From assembly GCA_017444505.1 (NCBI GenBank), contig JAFSWK010000217.1, forward strand, positions 1 through 5,229: a DNA stretch of 5,229 nt. Direction: 5' to 3'. This DNA comes from Rhodocyclaceae bacterium. Lineage in GTDB: Bacteria; Pseudomonadota; Gammaproteobacteria; Burkholderiales; Rhodocyclaceae. Shown one piece after another: positions 1 to 5,229 of this stretch (position 1 is its first letter; each line of letters opens with the position of its first letter). A program made the position numbers and the translations under genes. The notes below the pieces were generated by a model. It was not told the origin of the DNA. It was given only the letters and a program-made list of their open reading frames with translations, and ran no database searches.

Positions 1-212
1 CTCCGTTCCACGTCGCCGCCCTGCCATCGGCAGACCGGCTCCGGCTCCGGCGGCCAAATCTGCGCTTTGGCTTTTCGCCTCCGCCCCCTACGGGTTGTGT
101 CACCACCATTGTTTCCCGTTTTCCGTCCGTCCGTGCCGGTTCGGTCATGTCTCAACCGCCGGTTTTTGTGCGTGCGGCGTTTGCGTGCGCACAAGAACCG
201 CCGCCGGCAGGC

Positions 213-227
213 CGGGCAAGATGCCCG
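213..227. repeat. Short perfect inverted repeat (hairpin)
   Basis: CGGGCA (213-218) and TGCCCG (222-227) form a perfect 6-bp stem around a 3-base AGA loop. No T-run follows on the + strand, so it is not a typical intrinsic terminator. It could be the remnant of an upstream gene's 3' end, a protein-binding dyad, or chance in GC-rich DNA. Confidence 0.4.
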
Positions 228-231
228 CGCT

Positions 232-312
232 CCCTGTCTGGCGCGCGCGTGGGGGTGGTTACTATTTACTATTGCCCCCATAAAAAACAATGAAATCTCC
301 CCTGTCTGGCGC
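232..312 (+). repeat. 13-base direct repeat, two copies 68 bases apart
   Basis: CCCTGTCTGGCGC occurs at 232-244 and again at 300-312, each preceded by CT-rich sequence. Between them lie a G-run and the AT-rich stretch TTACTATTTACTATT (259-273). An exact 13-mer repeated this closely is unlikely by chance in a region this small, though the local CG bias weakens that. It could be a small duplication or a pair of regulatory sites; no function can be assigned. Confidence 0.4.
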
Positions 313-384
313 AAACACGGGGGGCGTCTCCCTCTGCCGCAAAAGTTTTTTCTGTGCGGCGCAGCATTTTTTCCGCCGAGGGCG

Positions 385-390
385 TATACT
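385..390 (+). promoter_or_regulatory. Possible -10 element of the phaB promoter
   Basis: TATACT matches the sigma-70 -10 consensus at five of six positions and stands out in GC-rich surroundings. No good -35 hexamer lies 16-18 bases upstream, where the sequence is CAGCAT-like followed by a T-run. If used, it gives phaB a 5' leader of roughly 95 nt. Confidence 0.25.
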
Positions 391-475
391 GCCGCCTGTT
401 TCGCACCGGCGCCCGCTTCGCGGAGACCCCACGGACGTGCGCCAGTGCGGAATTTTCCTTTTCGTTCAACCATAT

Positions 476-480
476 AAGGA
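476..480 (+). promoter_or_regulatory. Ribosome binding site of phaB
   Basis: AAGGA lies 10 bases before the ATG at 491 and is the best Shine-Dalgarno match nearby. It supports the 246-residue start over the in-frame upstream ATG at 290. Confidence 0.6.
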
Positions 481-490
481 CGTACACAAG

Positions 491-1231
491 ATGGCTCAAA
501 AAATTGCTCTGGTCACTGGCGCCATGGGTGGTCTGGGTACGGCGTTCTGCCGCGCCCTGTCCCGTGATGGCTTCAAAGTAGTCGCCAACTGCCTGCCCGA
601 CTTCCCGCCGAAAGACGAATGGCTGGCCGCGCAGAAGAAAGACGGCTTTGACTTCATCGCCGCCGAGGGCGACGTTTCCGACTATGAGTCCTGCAAGGCC
701 ATGGTTGCCAAGATCGAAGCCGAAGTCGGCCCGATCGACGTGCTGGTCAACAACGCCGGCATCACCCGCGACAAATTCTTCCCGAAAATGGAAAAAGGTC
801 AGTGGGATGCCGTCATCAACACCAACCTGAACAGCCTGTTCAACGTCACCCACCACATTTCCCCGAAAATGGCCGAACGCGGCTGGGGTCGCATCATCAA
901 CATCTCTTCGGTCAACGGCGTCAAAGGCCAGGCCGGTCAGTCCAACTACTCCACCGCCAAAGCCGGCGTGCTCGGCTTCACCAAGGCGCTGGCGCAGGAA
1001 CTGGCCACCAAGGGCGTGACCGTCAACGCGATTGCTCCGGGCTATGTCGGCACCGACATGGTCATGGCCATTCGTGAAGACATCCGTCAGGCCATCATCG
1101 ACCAGGTGCCGATGAAGCGTCTTGCCAAACCGGAAGAAATCGCCGACATGGTCGCCTATCTCGCTTCCGACAAGGGCGAGTACATCACCGGCGCCACCAT
1201 CAACATCAACGGCGGTCTGCACATGTGCTAA
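491..1231 (+). CDS. phaB: Acetoacetyl-CoA reductase (PHB synthesis)
   Basis: This cytoplasmic short-chain dehydrogenase/reductase reduces acetoacetyl-CoA to (R)-3-hydroxybutyryl-CoA with NADPH, the second step of polyhydroxybutyrate synthesis between thiolase PhaA and synthase PhaC. The 246-residue product has the length usual for PhaB. Visible motifs are the Rossmann cofactor loop TGAMGGLG (residues 9-16), the NNAG motif (87-90), and the catalytic triad Ser140, Tyr153 and Lys157 (YSTAK at 153-157), with Gln147 and Gln150 in the substrate-binding segment seen in characterised PhaB proteins. The C-terminus NINGGLHMC is typical of the family. The start at 491 was chosen because the protein aligns from MAQKIALVTG and has an AAGGA upstream; the in-frame ATG at 290 would add 67 unrelated residues. 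FabG (3-oxoacyl-ACP reductase) is the main alternative, but the PNCLP-like and GQAGQSNYS regions and the adjacent phaR favour PhaB. The gene appears monocistronic or the last of its unit, since terminator-like hairpins follow. Confidence 0.95.
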   Translation: MAQKIALVTGAMGGLGTAFCRALSRDGFKVVANCLPDFPPKDEWLAAQKKDGFDFIAAEGDVSDYESCKAMVAKIEAEVGPIDVLVNNAGITRDKFFPKMEKGQWDAVINTNLNSLFNVTHHISPKMAERGWGRIINISSVNGVKGQAGQSNYSTAKAGVLGFTKALAQELATKGVTVNAIAPGYVGTDMVMAIREDIRQAIIDQVPMKRLAKPEEIADMVAYLASDKGEYITGATININGGLHMC

Positions 1232-1240
1232 GCCGCCGCC

Positions 1241-1259
1241 GCTCCCCGCACTGGGGAGC
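1241..1259 (+). terminator. GC-rich hairpin just after phaB
   Basis: GCTCCCC (1241-1247) and GGGGAGC (1253-1259) form a perfect 7-bp stem with a 5-base loop, starting 9 bases after the phaB stop. No T-run follows, so it may stabilise the mRNA 3' end or assist the adjacent terminator rather than terminate alone. Confidence 0.5.
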
Positions 1260-1268
1260 ACTGTTGGC

Positions 1269-1292
1269 AAGCCCCGCTCCGGCGGGGCTTTT
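1269..1292 (+). terminator. Rho-independent terminator of phaB
   Basis: AAGCCCCGC (1269-1277) pairs with GCGGGGCTT (1282-1290) around a TCCG tetraloop, and the 3' arm runs into TTTT (1289-1292). A strong GC stem plus a short U-tract 37 bases past the phaB stop fits an intrinsic terminator separating phaB from phaR. The T-run is short, so some read-through is possible. Confidence 0.8.
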
Positions 1293-1329
1293 CACATCCC
1301 GCGCGGGCGTGTTCGCGGCTGCGACAATA

Positions 1330-1335
1330 TATAAT
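1330..1335 (+). promoter_or_regulatory. Possible -10 element of the phaR promoter
   Basis: A perfect TATAAT lies inside the AT-rich stretch ATATATAAT, about 56 bases before the phaR start and just after the phaB terminator, which is where a separate phaR promoter would be expected. No clear TTGACA-like -35 is seen about 17 bases upstream (GC-rich), so the promoter may be weak or activator-dependent. PhaR proteins are known to repress their own genes in some species, but I cannot point to an operator here. Confidence 0.45.
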
Positions 1336-1390
1336 CGCCAGTTTCATATCGCCCCTTTGTTTTTCACCTTTTGCAAGAGAAGCCGACACG

Positions 1391-1951
1391 ATGTCCGTCG
1401 AACCCCGCCTGATCAAGAAGTATCCCAACCGCCGCCTGTACGACACGCAAACCAGCGCCTACATCACGCTGGCCGACGTGAAATCGCTGGTCATCGAGCA
1501 CGTCCACTTCCAGGTGGCGGACGCCAAGACGGGCGAAGACCTGACCCGCAGCATTCTGCTGCAAATCATTCTGGAAGAAGAAGCCGGCGGCGCGCCGATG
1601 TTTTCCAGCGAAGTGCTCTCGCAAATCATCCGTTTCTATGGCAACGCCACGCAGGGCGTGATGGGCAAATATCTGGAAAGCAACATCAAGGTGTTCACCG
1701 ACATGCAGACCAAGCTGCAAGAGCAGGTGCGCGCCATCTATGGCGACAGCCACACCATCGGGCCGGAATTCTGGACGCAGTTTCTGAACTTTCAGGGGCC
1801 GGCGCTGCAAAGCGTAATGAGCACCTACGTCGACCAGAGCAAAAAGATGTTTGAACAGATGCAATCGCAAATCGAACATCAGGCGCGCAACCTGTTCGTC
1901 TTCCCCTTCAACGCCTCGCCGGAAGACGAAACCGGCGGCGACGGCAAATAA
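1391..1951 (+). CDS. phaR: Polyhydroxyalkanoate synthesis repressor PhaR
   Basis: PhaR represses phasin (phaP) and often its own gene when little polymer is present. It binds nascent PHB granules and so leaves the DNA when storage begins. The 186-residue product matches the family's usual size. Residues 6-66 are the N-terminal PHB/PHA accumulation DNA-binding domain, with the hallmark RLIKKYPNRRLYDTQTSAYI (6-25). Residues ~75-115 (SEVLSQIIRFYGNATQ) and ~140-160 (MSTYVDQSKKMFEQM) resemble the PHB_acc repeats that bind polymer. The C-terminus ends in a short acidic tail. An AGAGAAG-like ribosome binding site sits 8-15 bases before the ATG. The gene follows phaB after a terminator and a candidate -10, and is followed after 41 nt by rimO, so the two probably share a transcript. 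Control of phaB itself by PhaR is possible but not shown by the sequence. Confidence 0.96.
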   Translation: MSVEPRLIKKYPNRRLYDTQTSAYITLADVKSLVIEHVHFQVADAKTGEDLTRSILLQIILEEEAGGAPMFSSEVLSQIIRFYGNATQGVMGKYLESNIKVFTDMQTKLQEQVRAIYGDSHTIGPEFWTQFLNFQGPALQSVMSTYVDQSKKMFEQMQSQIEHQARNLFVFPFNASPEDETGGDGK

Positions 1952-1992
1952 CCTCCGCCCATCCACAGCCGCGCGCCCCGCGCGGAAACCTC

Positions 1993-3324
1993 ATGACGCC
2001 CCCGCGCATCGCCTTTGTTTCGCTCGGCTGCCCCAAGGCCACCGTCGATTCCGAACACATCCTTACCGCGCTGCGCCGCGAGGGATACCGCGTCGACAGC
2101 CAGCAAGCCGACGCGAACCTGGTCATCATCAACACCTGCGGCTTTATTGATGCCGCCATTGAAGAATCACTCGCCGCCATTGGCGAGGCGATGGCGGACA
2201 ATGGCCGCGTCATCGTCACCGGCTGTCTGGGCGCGCGCGCCGCCATCATCCAGCAAAAATACCCGCACGTGCTCGCCATCACCGGCCCGCATGACGCCGA
2301 GGGCGTGCTCGCCGCCGTGCATCGCCTCCTGCCCCCGCCGCAGCCCGAAGGCGCGGACGAAAACGTGCCGCCCGAAGGCGTGCGCCTTGCCCCGCCGCAT
2401 TACGCCTGGCTGAAAATTTCCGAAGGCTGCAACCACGACTGCACCTTCTGCATCATTCCCGCGCTGCGCGGCGCGCTCGTCAGCCGCCCGATTCACGAAG
2501 TGCTGAAAGAGGCCGAACAGCTCGTGCGCGCGGGCGTCAAGGAACTGCTGGTGATTGCGCAAGACACCAGCGCCTACGGCGTCGACCTGCAATACCGCAC
2601 CGGCTTCTGGCAAGGCCGTCCGCTGAAAACCCGCATCGCTGAGTTGGCGCGCGAGCTGGGGCGCATGGGCGTGTGGGTGCGGATGCACTACGTCTATCCC
2701 TATCCCAGCGTCGATGCGCTGGTCGAGCTGATGGCCGAAGGGCTGATTTTGCCGTATCTGGACATTCCCTTTCAACACGCCGACGCGGACATCCTGCGCG
2801 CCATGCGCCGTCCGGCCAGCAGCGAAAACGTGCTGGCGCGCATCCGGCGCTGGCGCGAAATCTGTCCGGACATCACCTTGCGCTCCACCTTCATCACCGG
2901 CTTTCCCGGCGAGACCGAAAGCCAGTTCAACCGCCTGCTGGATTTCCTCGACGAAGCGCAGCTTGACCGCGTCGGCGCCTTCGCCTATTCACCCGTCGAA
3001 GGCGCGGCGGCCAATGCGCTGGCCGATGCCGTGCCCGAAGGCGTGCGCGAATCGCGCCTGATGCGCCTGATGCAGCATCAGGAAGACATTTCGCGCGCGC
3101 GCCTTGCCCGCTGGCTGGACCGCGAAATCACCGTGCTCGTCGATGACGTGGACGAAGACGACGGCAGCGTGCTCGCCCGTTCCAGCGCGGATGCGCCGGA
3201 CATCGACGGTCAGGTCATCGTGCCGGATGCCGCAGCGCTACTGCGCATCGGGCAATTCGCCCGCGTGCGCGTCACCGATTGCGACGCGCACGACCTCTTC
3301 GCCGAACCCGTCCTCCCGGCATAA
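1993..3324 (+). CDS. rimO: Ribosomal protein S12 methylthiotransferase RimO
   Basis: RimO is a cytoplasmic radical-SAM enzyme that adds a methylthio group to the conserved aspartate (Asp89 in E. coli numbering) of ribosomal protein S12. The 443-residue product is close to the E. coli enzyme's 441. The N-terminal UPF0004 domain carries the three cysteines of the auxiliary 4Fe-4S cluster: Cys13 (VSLGCPKATVDSE), Cys49 (INTCGFID) and Cys78 (VTGCLGA). The radical-SAM core begins with C146-NHD-C150-TF-C153 (CxxxCxxC) within KISEGCNHDCTFCIIP. VYPYPSVDAL and ITGFPGET further along are typical of the family. Residues ~377-441 form the TRAM domain, with the ADAPDIDG segment. RimO-type motifs (DTSAYGVD, SPVEGA) argue against the paralogue MiaB. 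A weak GGAAA lies 4 bases before the ATG. The 41-nt gap from phaR suggests co-transcription; I infer no functional tie to PHA storage. Confidence 0.97.
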   Translation: MTPPRIAFVSLGCPKATVDSEHILTALRREGYRVDSQQADANLVIINTCGFIDAAIEESLAAIGEAMADNGRVIVTGCLGARAAIIQQKYPHVLAITGPHDAEGVLAAVHRLLPPPQPEGADENVPPEGVRLAPPHYAWLKISEGCNHDCTFCIIPALRGALVSRPIHEVLKEAEQLVRAGVKELLVIAQDTSAYGVDLQYRTGFWQGRPLKTRIAELARELGRMGVWVRMHYVYPYPSVDALVELMAEGLILPYLDIPFQHADADILRAMRRPASSENVLARIRRWREICPDITLRSTFITGFPGETESQFNRLLDFLDEAQLDRVGAFAYSPVEGAAANALADAVPEGVRESRLMRLMQHQEDISRARLARWLDREITVLVDDVDEDDGSVLARSSADAPDIDGQVIVPDAAALLRIGQFARVRVTDCDAHDLFAEPVLPA

Positions 3325-3343
3325 ACCACCGCGCGCCCCCGCC

Positions 3344-4042
3344 ATGACCGCGCCTTCTGACTTCCTCGCCGCCCTCGCTGCCATCGTGGGCGAAGCGCAT
3401 GTGCTTCGTGATGCGCAAACGCTCGCCCCGTATTGCACCGACTGGCGCGGGCGCTATCACGGCGCGGCGCTCGCCGCCGTCTTGCCTGCCAGCACGCAGG
3501 AAGTCGCCGCCATCGTCCGCGCAAGCGCCGCGCACCGCGTCCCCATCGTGCCGCAAGGCGGCAACACCAGTCTGTGCGGCGCCAGCGTGCCCGCCGAAGA
3601 TGCGCCGCGCGCCATTGTGCTCAACACCGCGCGCATGAACCGCATTCTGGCGGTCGACGCCGAAAACAACACGCTCACCGCGCAGGCAGGCTGCACGCTC
3701 GCCGCCGCGCAACAAGCCGCGCGCGAGGCGGGGCGGCTGTTTGCCTTGTCGCTCGCCTCGGAGGGCAGTTGTCAGATCGGCGGCAACCTTTCCACCAACG
3801 CCGGCGGCATCCAGGTCCTGCGCTACGGCAACGCCCGCGAACTCACGCTGGGGCTGGAAGTCGTCCTCGCCGACGGACAAATCTGGGACGGCCTGCGCGC
3901 CCTGCGCAAAGACAACACCGGCTACGACCTCAAACAGCTTTTCATCGGCGCCGAAGGCACGCTAGGCATCATCACCGCCGCCGTGCTCAAACTCCACCCA
4001 CTGCCCACCGCGCGCGCCGTCGGCTGGCTGGCGCTGGAAAGC
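3344..4042 (+). other. FAD-binding (PCMH-type) N-terminal part of a 2-hydroxyacid dehydrogenase/FAD-linked oxidase
   Basis: This part belongs to the GlcD / D-lactate / D-2-hydroxyglutarate dehydrogenase group, flavoproteins that oxidise 2-hydroxyacids. Seen directly: PQGGNTSLCGA (residues 70-80), the FAD pyrophosphate-binding loop; EGSCQIGGNLSTNAGG (140-155), the second FAD-contact loop; and DNTGYDLKQLF followed by GAEGTLGIIT (about 189-211), the end of the FAD domain. Family members are usually about 460-480 residues with a C-terminal FAD-oxidase_C domain; only about the first 232 are present. Codon use matches rimO and phaR, and the 19-nt gap after rimO suggests it is native to this locus as a third gene of the phaR-rimO transcript. 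The substrate cannot be told because the substrate-binding half is missing. Confidence 0.88.
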
Positions 4043-5229
4043 CCGTCCGAGACCGAAGAAGAGGCCCTGGTTCGCAGCACCCGGTACGGTCCCGTCAAAG
4101 GCACGGATGCCGAAGGCGTGGAGATTTATTACGGCATCCCTTACGGCGCGAATCCCGAGGGGGAACTCCGCTGGAAGGAAGCCCAGGCCCCTGAGCCCTG
4201 GACCGAGGTGCGCGACTGCACCGAGCGCGAGCCCATCGCCCTGCAGATGGCCACCACCTACAACGCGGACGGAAGCAGTTCTGTAGCGCTGACCGGCACC
4301 ACAGACTGCCTGAATCTGGATATCTACACCACCGCGGACGCGGAGAAACTGCCCGTGCTGGTTTATGTCCACGGCGGCAATAACCAGACCGGCAGTTCTT
4401 ACGGCGAAGTCCTCGGCAATGATGTGGTGGTGAAGGACGACTGCGTCTTCGTTTCCCTGAACTATCGCACCGGCCTGTTTGGCTTCAACGCCCTGCCCGC
4501 CCTCACCGGCGATGAGCAGTCCGGCAACTTCGGCCTGCTGGACATTGCCGCGGCGCTGAAATGGGTCCGGGAGAACATCGGGGAGTTTGGCGGCGACAGC
4601 GGCAACGTCACCGTTTCCGGTTTCTCCGCCGGCGGCCGCAACGTCATGGCCATGCTCCTGAGTCCCGCCTTCGAGGGGCTGTTTGACCGGGCAATCGCTT
4701 TTTCCGGCGGCATGACCGTCTGCGATCCGGAGGACGCCGCCCGAAAGGACGCTGAAATCATCGCCCCCCTGGCGGTGGAGGACGGCGTCTGTGAGACCGA
4801 GGAAGAGGCCGCGGCGTGGCTGTTGCAGGACACCGACGAGGTCCGGGATTACCTCTATGGCATTGAGGCCGGACGTCTGGCGGAGATCATGAGCGACGCC
4901 GGCATCCGCATGGCGCTGTTCCCCCACCTGTTTGGCGACGACGTGGTTCTGCCCGCCGCCGGCTTTGAGGGAGGGGAGTATGTGAATGACGTGCCCGTCA
5001 TCATGCTCACCGGCACCACGGAATTCTCCCTGTTTGCCGCTTTCGACGGCTTCTGGAACAGCATCGAGGACGAGGAAGTCCAGAACGCCGCCCGGAACTT
5101 TGCCATTCGCTATGGCAGCGACTTCTACCGCGTCTTCAACACCCAGCTCAGCGCCGAGAAGATGGCCGGCAGCTATCAATCCCCCATGTACCTCTGTCAG
5201 GTGAACTATGGCGGCAGCGATTCCGCCAC
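3344..5229 (+). CDS. Chimeric open frame: FAD-oxidoreductase half joined to type B carboxylesterase; runs off the window
   Basis: One uninterrupted frame of 628 complete codons starts at ATG 3344, 19 nt after rimO, with no clear Shine-Dalgarno, and has no stop before the window ends. Residues 1 to ~232 are the FAD-binding half of a GlcD-like oxidoreductase; residues ~236-628 are a type B carboxylesterase lacking its C-terminus. I know of no natural family with this architecture. The oxidase loses its C-terminal substrate/FAD-oxidase domain, and the esterase has no start codon or signal peptide of its own (its first in-frame ATG, at 4247, lies inside the conserved fold). Glu codon choice flips at the join from about 2 GAG : 8 GAA to about 26 GAG : 10 GAA, and Arg goes from nearly all CGC to a CGC/CGG mix. 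An assembly chimera of two organisms is the likeliest reading, since the frame is kept by a one-in-three chance. A real fusion by recombination is possible but would probably be non-functional as an oxidase. Confidence 0.7.
   Translation, partial: MTAPSDFLAALAAIVGEAHVLRDAQTLAPYCTDWRGRYHGAALAAVLPASTQEVAAIVRASAAHRVPIVPQGGNTSLCGASVPAEDAPRAIVLNTARMNRILAVDAENNTLTAQAGCTLAAAQQAAREAGRLFALSLASEGSCQIGGNLSTNAGGIQVLRYGNARELTLGLEVVLADGQIWDGLRALRKDNTGYDLKQLFIGAEGTLGIITAAVLKLHPLPTARAVGWLALESPSETEEEALVRSTRYGPVKGTDAEGVEIYYGIPYGANPEGELRWKEAQAPEPWTEVRDCTEREPIALQMATTYNADGSSSVALTGTTDCLNLDIYTTADAEKLPVLVYVHGGNNQTGSSYGEVLGNDVVVKDDCVFVSLNYRTGLFGFNALPALTGDEQSGNFGLLDIAAALKWVRENIGEFGGDSGNVTVSGFSAGGRNVMAMLLSPAFEGLFDRAIAFSGGMTVCDPEDAARKDAEIIAPLAVEDGVCETEEEAAAWLLQDTDEVRDYLYGIEAGRLAEIMSDAGIRMALFPHLFGDDVVLPAAGFEGGEYVNDVPVIMLTGTTEFSLFAAFDGFWNSIEDEEVQNAARNFAIRYGSDFYRVFNTQLSAEKMAGSYQSPMYLCQVNYGGSDSA
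4049..4810 (+). repeat. 18-base imperfect direct repeat at the fusion point and inside the esterase
   Basis: GAGACCGAAGAAGAGGCC (4049-4066) recurs at 4793-4810 with one mismatch (17/18) and in the same frame, both encoding ETEEEA. The first copy sits at the oxidase/esterase boundary. It may be coincidence in an acidic, GAG/GAA-rich protein, or short homology involved in the join. Confidence 0.5.
4049..5229 (+). other. Type B carboxylesterase/lipase region, 5' and 3' truncated
   Basis: This is an alpha/beta-hydrolase of the carboxylesterase B (cholinesterase-like) family, which hydrolyses carboxylic esters. Family landmarks in order, numbered from the Met at 3344: YGPVKGTDAEG (248-258) and YGIPYG, the usual N-terminal strands; Cys292 and Cys322 (TTDCLNLDIY), matching the family's first disulfide; the oxyanion hole H343-G-G; NYRTGLFGF (373-381); GNFGLLD (394-400); the nucleophile Ser428 in GFSAGG; and a probable acid Glu560 in GTTEFSLF. 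The catalytic His and C-terminus lie beyond the window. The usual GESAGG has Phe in place of Glu. The stretch PSETEEEA at the join resembles the linker after a lipoprotein signal in Firmicutes, so the native protein was probably secreted or lipid-anchored (inference). GAG-rich codons and CGG/TCC use suggest a GC-rich Clostridia-like donor, not the phaB-rimO organism. Confidence 0.85.

Larger units (their letters stand above)
1..490. other. Non-coding GC-rich leader upstream of phaB
   Basis: I find no supportable gene here. All three forward frames stay open for about the first 280 bases, but the translations are rich in Arg, Pro, Cys and His with no recognisable domain, as expected of GC-rich non-coding DNA. 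What can be seen is a short perfect hairpin (213-227), a 13-base direct repeat (232-244 and 300-312), a locally AT-rich patch around 259-295, T-runs at 345-351 and 367-372, and a TATACT hexamer at 385-390. The end of an upstream gene (phaC or phaA would be the usual neighbour) is not recognisable at the left edge. The region most likely carries the phaB promoter and perhaps PHA-related operator sites. Confidence 0.6.

Noticed and set aside
2..148. Possible reverse-strand gene start reading off the left edge
   Set aside because: An ATG-initiated frame (MTEPARTDGK...) is open for 49 codons, but its codons (CGG, GGA, ACA, GTA) differ from the local genes, it lacks a good ribosome binding site, and it shows no recognisable motif.
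67..477. Forward open frame of 136 codons upstream of phaB
   Set aside because: Arg/Pro/Cys-rich translation, no domain, no ribosome binding site, and codon use unlike the neighbouring genes.
290..490. N-terminal extension of phaB from the ATG at 290
   Set aside because: It would add 67 residues with no match to the SDR fold; the family length (246) and the AAGGA before 491 favour the shorter form.
269..1270. Long reverse-strand open frame (333 codons) opposite phaB
   Set aside because: It is the complement of a strongly supported phaB; the translation is repetitive in Asp, Val, Gly and His with no domain, as expected of a shadow frame in GC-rich DNA.
3962..5179. Reverse-strand open frame (405 codons) opposite the oxidase-esterase region
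   Set aside because: It crosses the chimeric join without change and resembles no family, while the + strand carries clear carboxylesterase motifs. It is a shadow frame.
4247..5229. Independent start of the esterase at the in-frame ATG at 4247
   Set aside because: It lies inside the conserved fold, after the GIPYG segment and first Cys, so a protein starting there would be truncated.
1..5229. A novel multi-gene system, mobile element or CRISPR array
   Set aside because: The genes are standard PHA metabolism and housekeeping genes. No transposase, integrase, terminal repeats, regular repeat-spacer pattern or unknown conserved cluster is visible; the only real oddity is the chimeric last frame.

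Overview
The window looks like a metagenome-type contig that is mostly betaproteobacterial chromosome. Codon use is GC-rich (Arg mostly CGC, Glu mostly GAA), and the protein sequences of acetoacetyl-CoA reductase, PhaR and RimO all resemble betaproteobacterial versions. A Rhodocyclales-like or related PHA-storing bacterium is my inference. All genes are on the + strand. There are no tRNA or rRNA genes, CRISPR arrays or transposases.

Layout: bases 1-490 are a GC-rich non-coding stretch with a small hairpin, a 13-base direct repeat and a possible -10 element. It leads into phaB (491-1231), the NADPH-dependent acetoacetyl-CoA reductase of polyhydroxybutyrate synthesis. Two tandem hairpins follow, the second with a T-run (a likely terminator), then a possible promoter. 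phaR (1391-1951) is the DNA- and PHB-binding repressor of PHA granule genes. rimO (1993-3324), the radical-SAM enzyme that methylthiolates ribosomal protein S12, lies 41 nt after phaR. An open frame at 3344 starts 19 nt after rimO and runs off the window end.

phaB and phaR form a functional pair: one makes the (R)-3-hydroxybutyryl-CoA monomer and the other couples granule-gene expression to polymer level. rimO is a housekeeping neighbour that is probably co-transcribed with phaR.

The main anomaly is the last open frame. Its first ~232 residues are the FAD-binding half of a GlcD/D-lactate-dehydrogenase-like oxidoreductase. At about 4037-4066 it switches in frame, mid-protein, to a type B carboxylesterase with different codon preferences (Glu GAG:GAA goes from about 2:8 to about 26:10) and a Firmicutes-like lipoprotein-linker flavour. 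The esterase has no start or signal peptide of its own, and the oxidase lacks its C-terminal domain. A chimeric assembly join is the most economical explanation; a genuine recombination or fusion is the less likely alternative. I see no convincing novel multi-gene system here.
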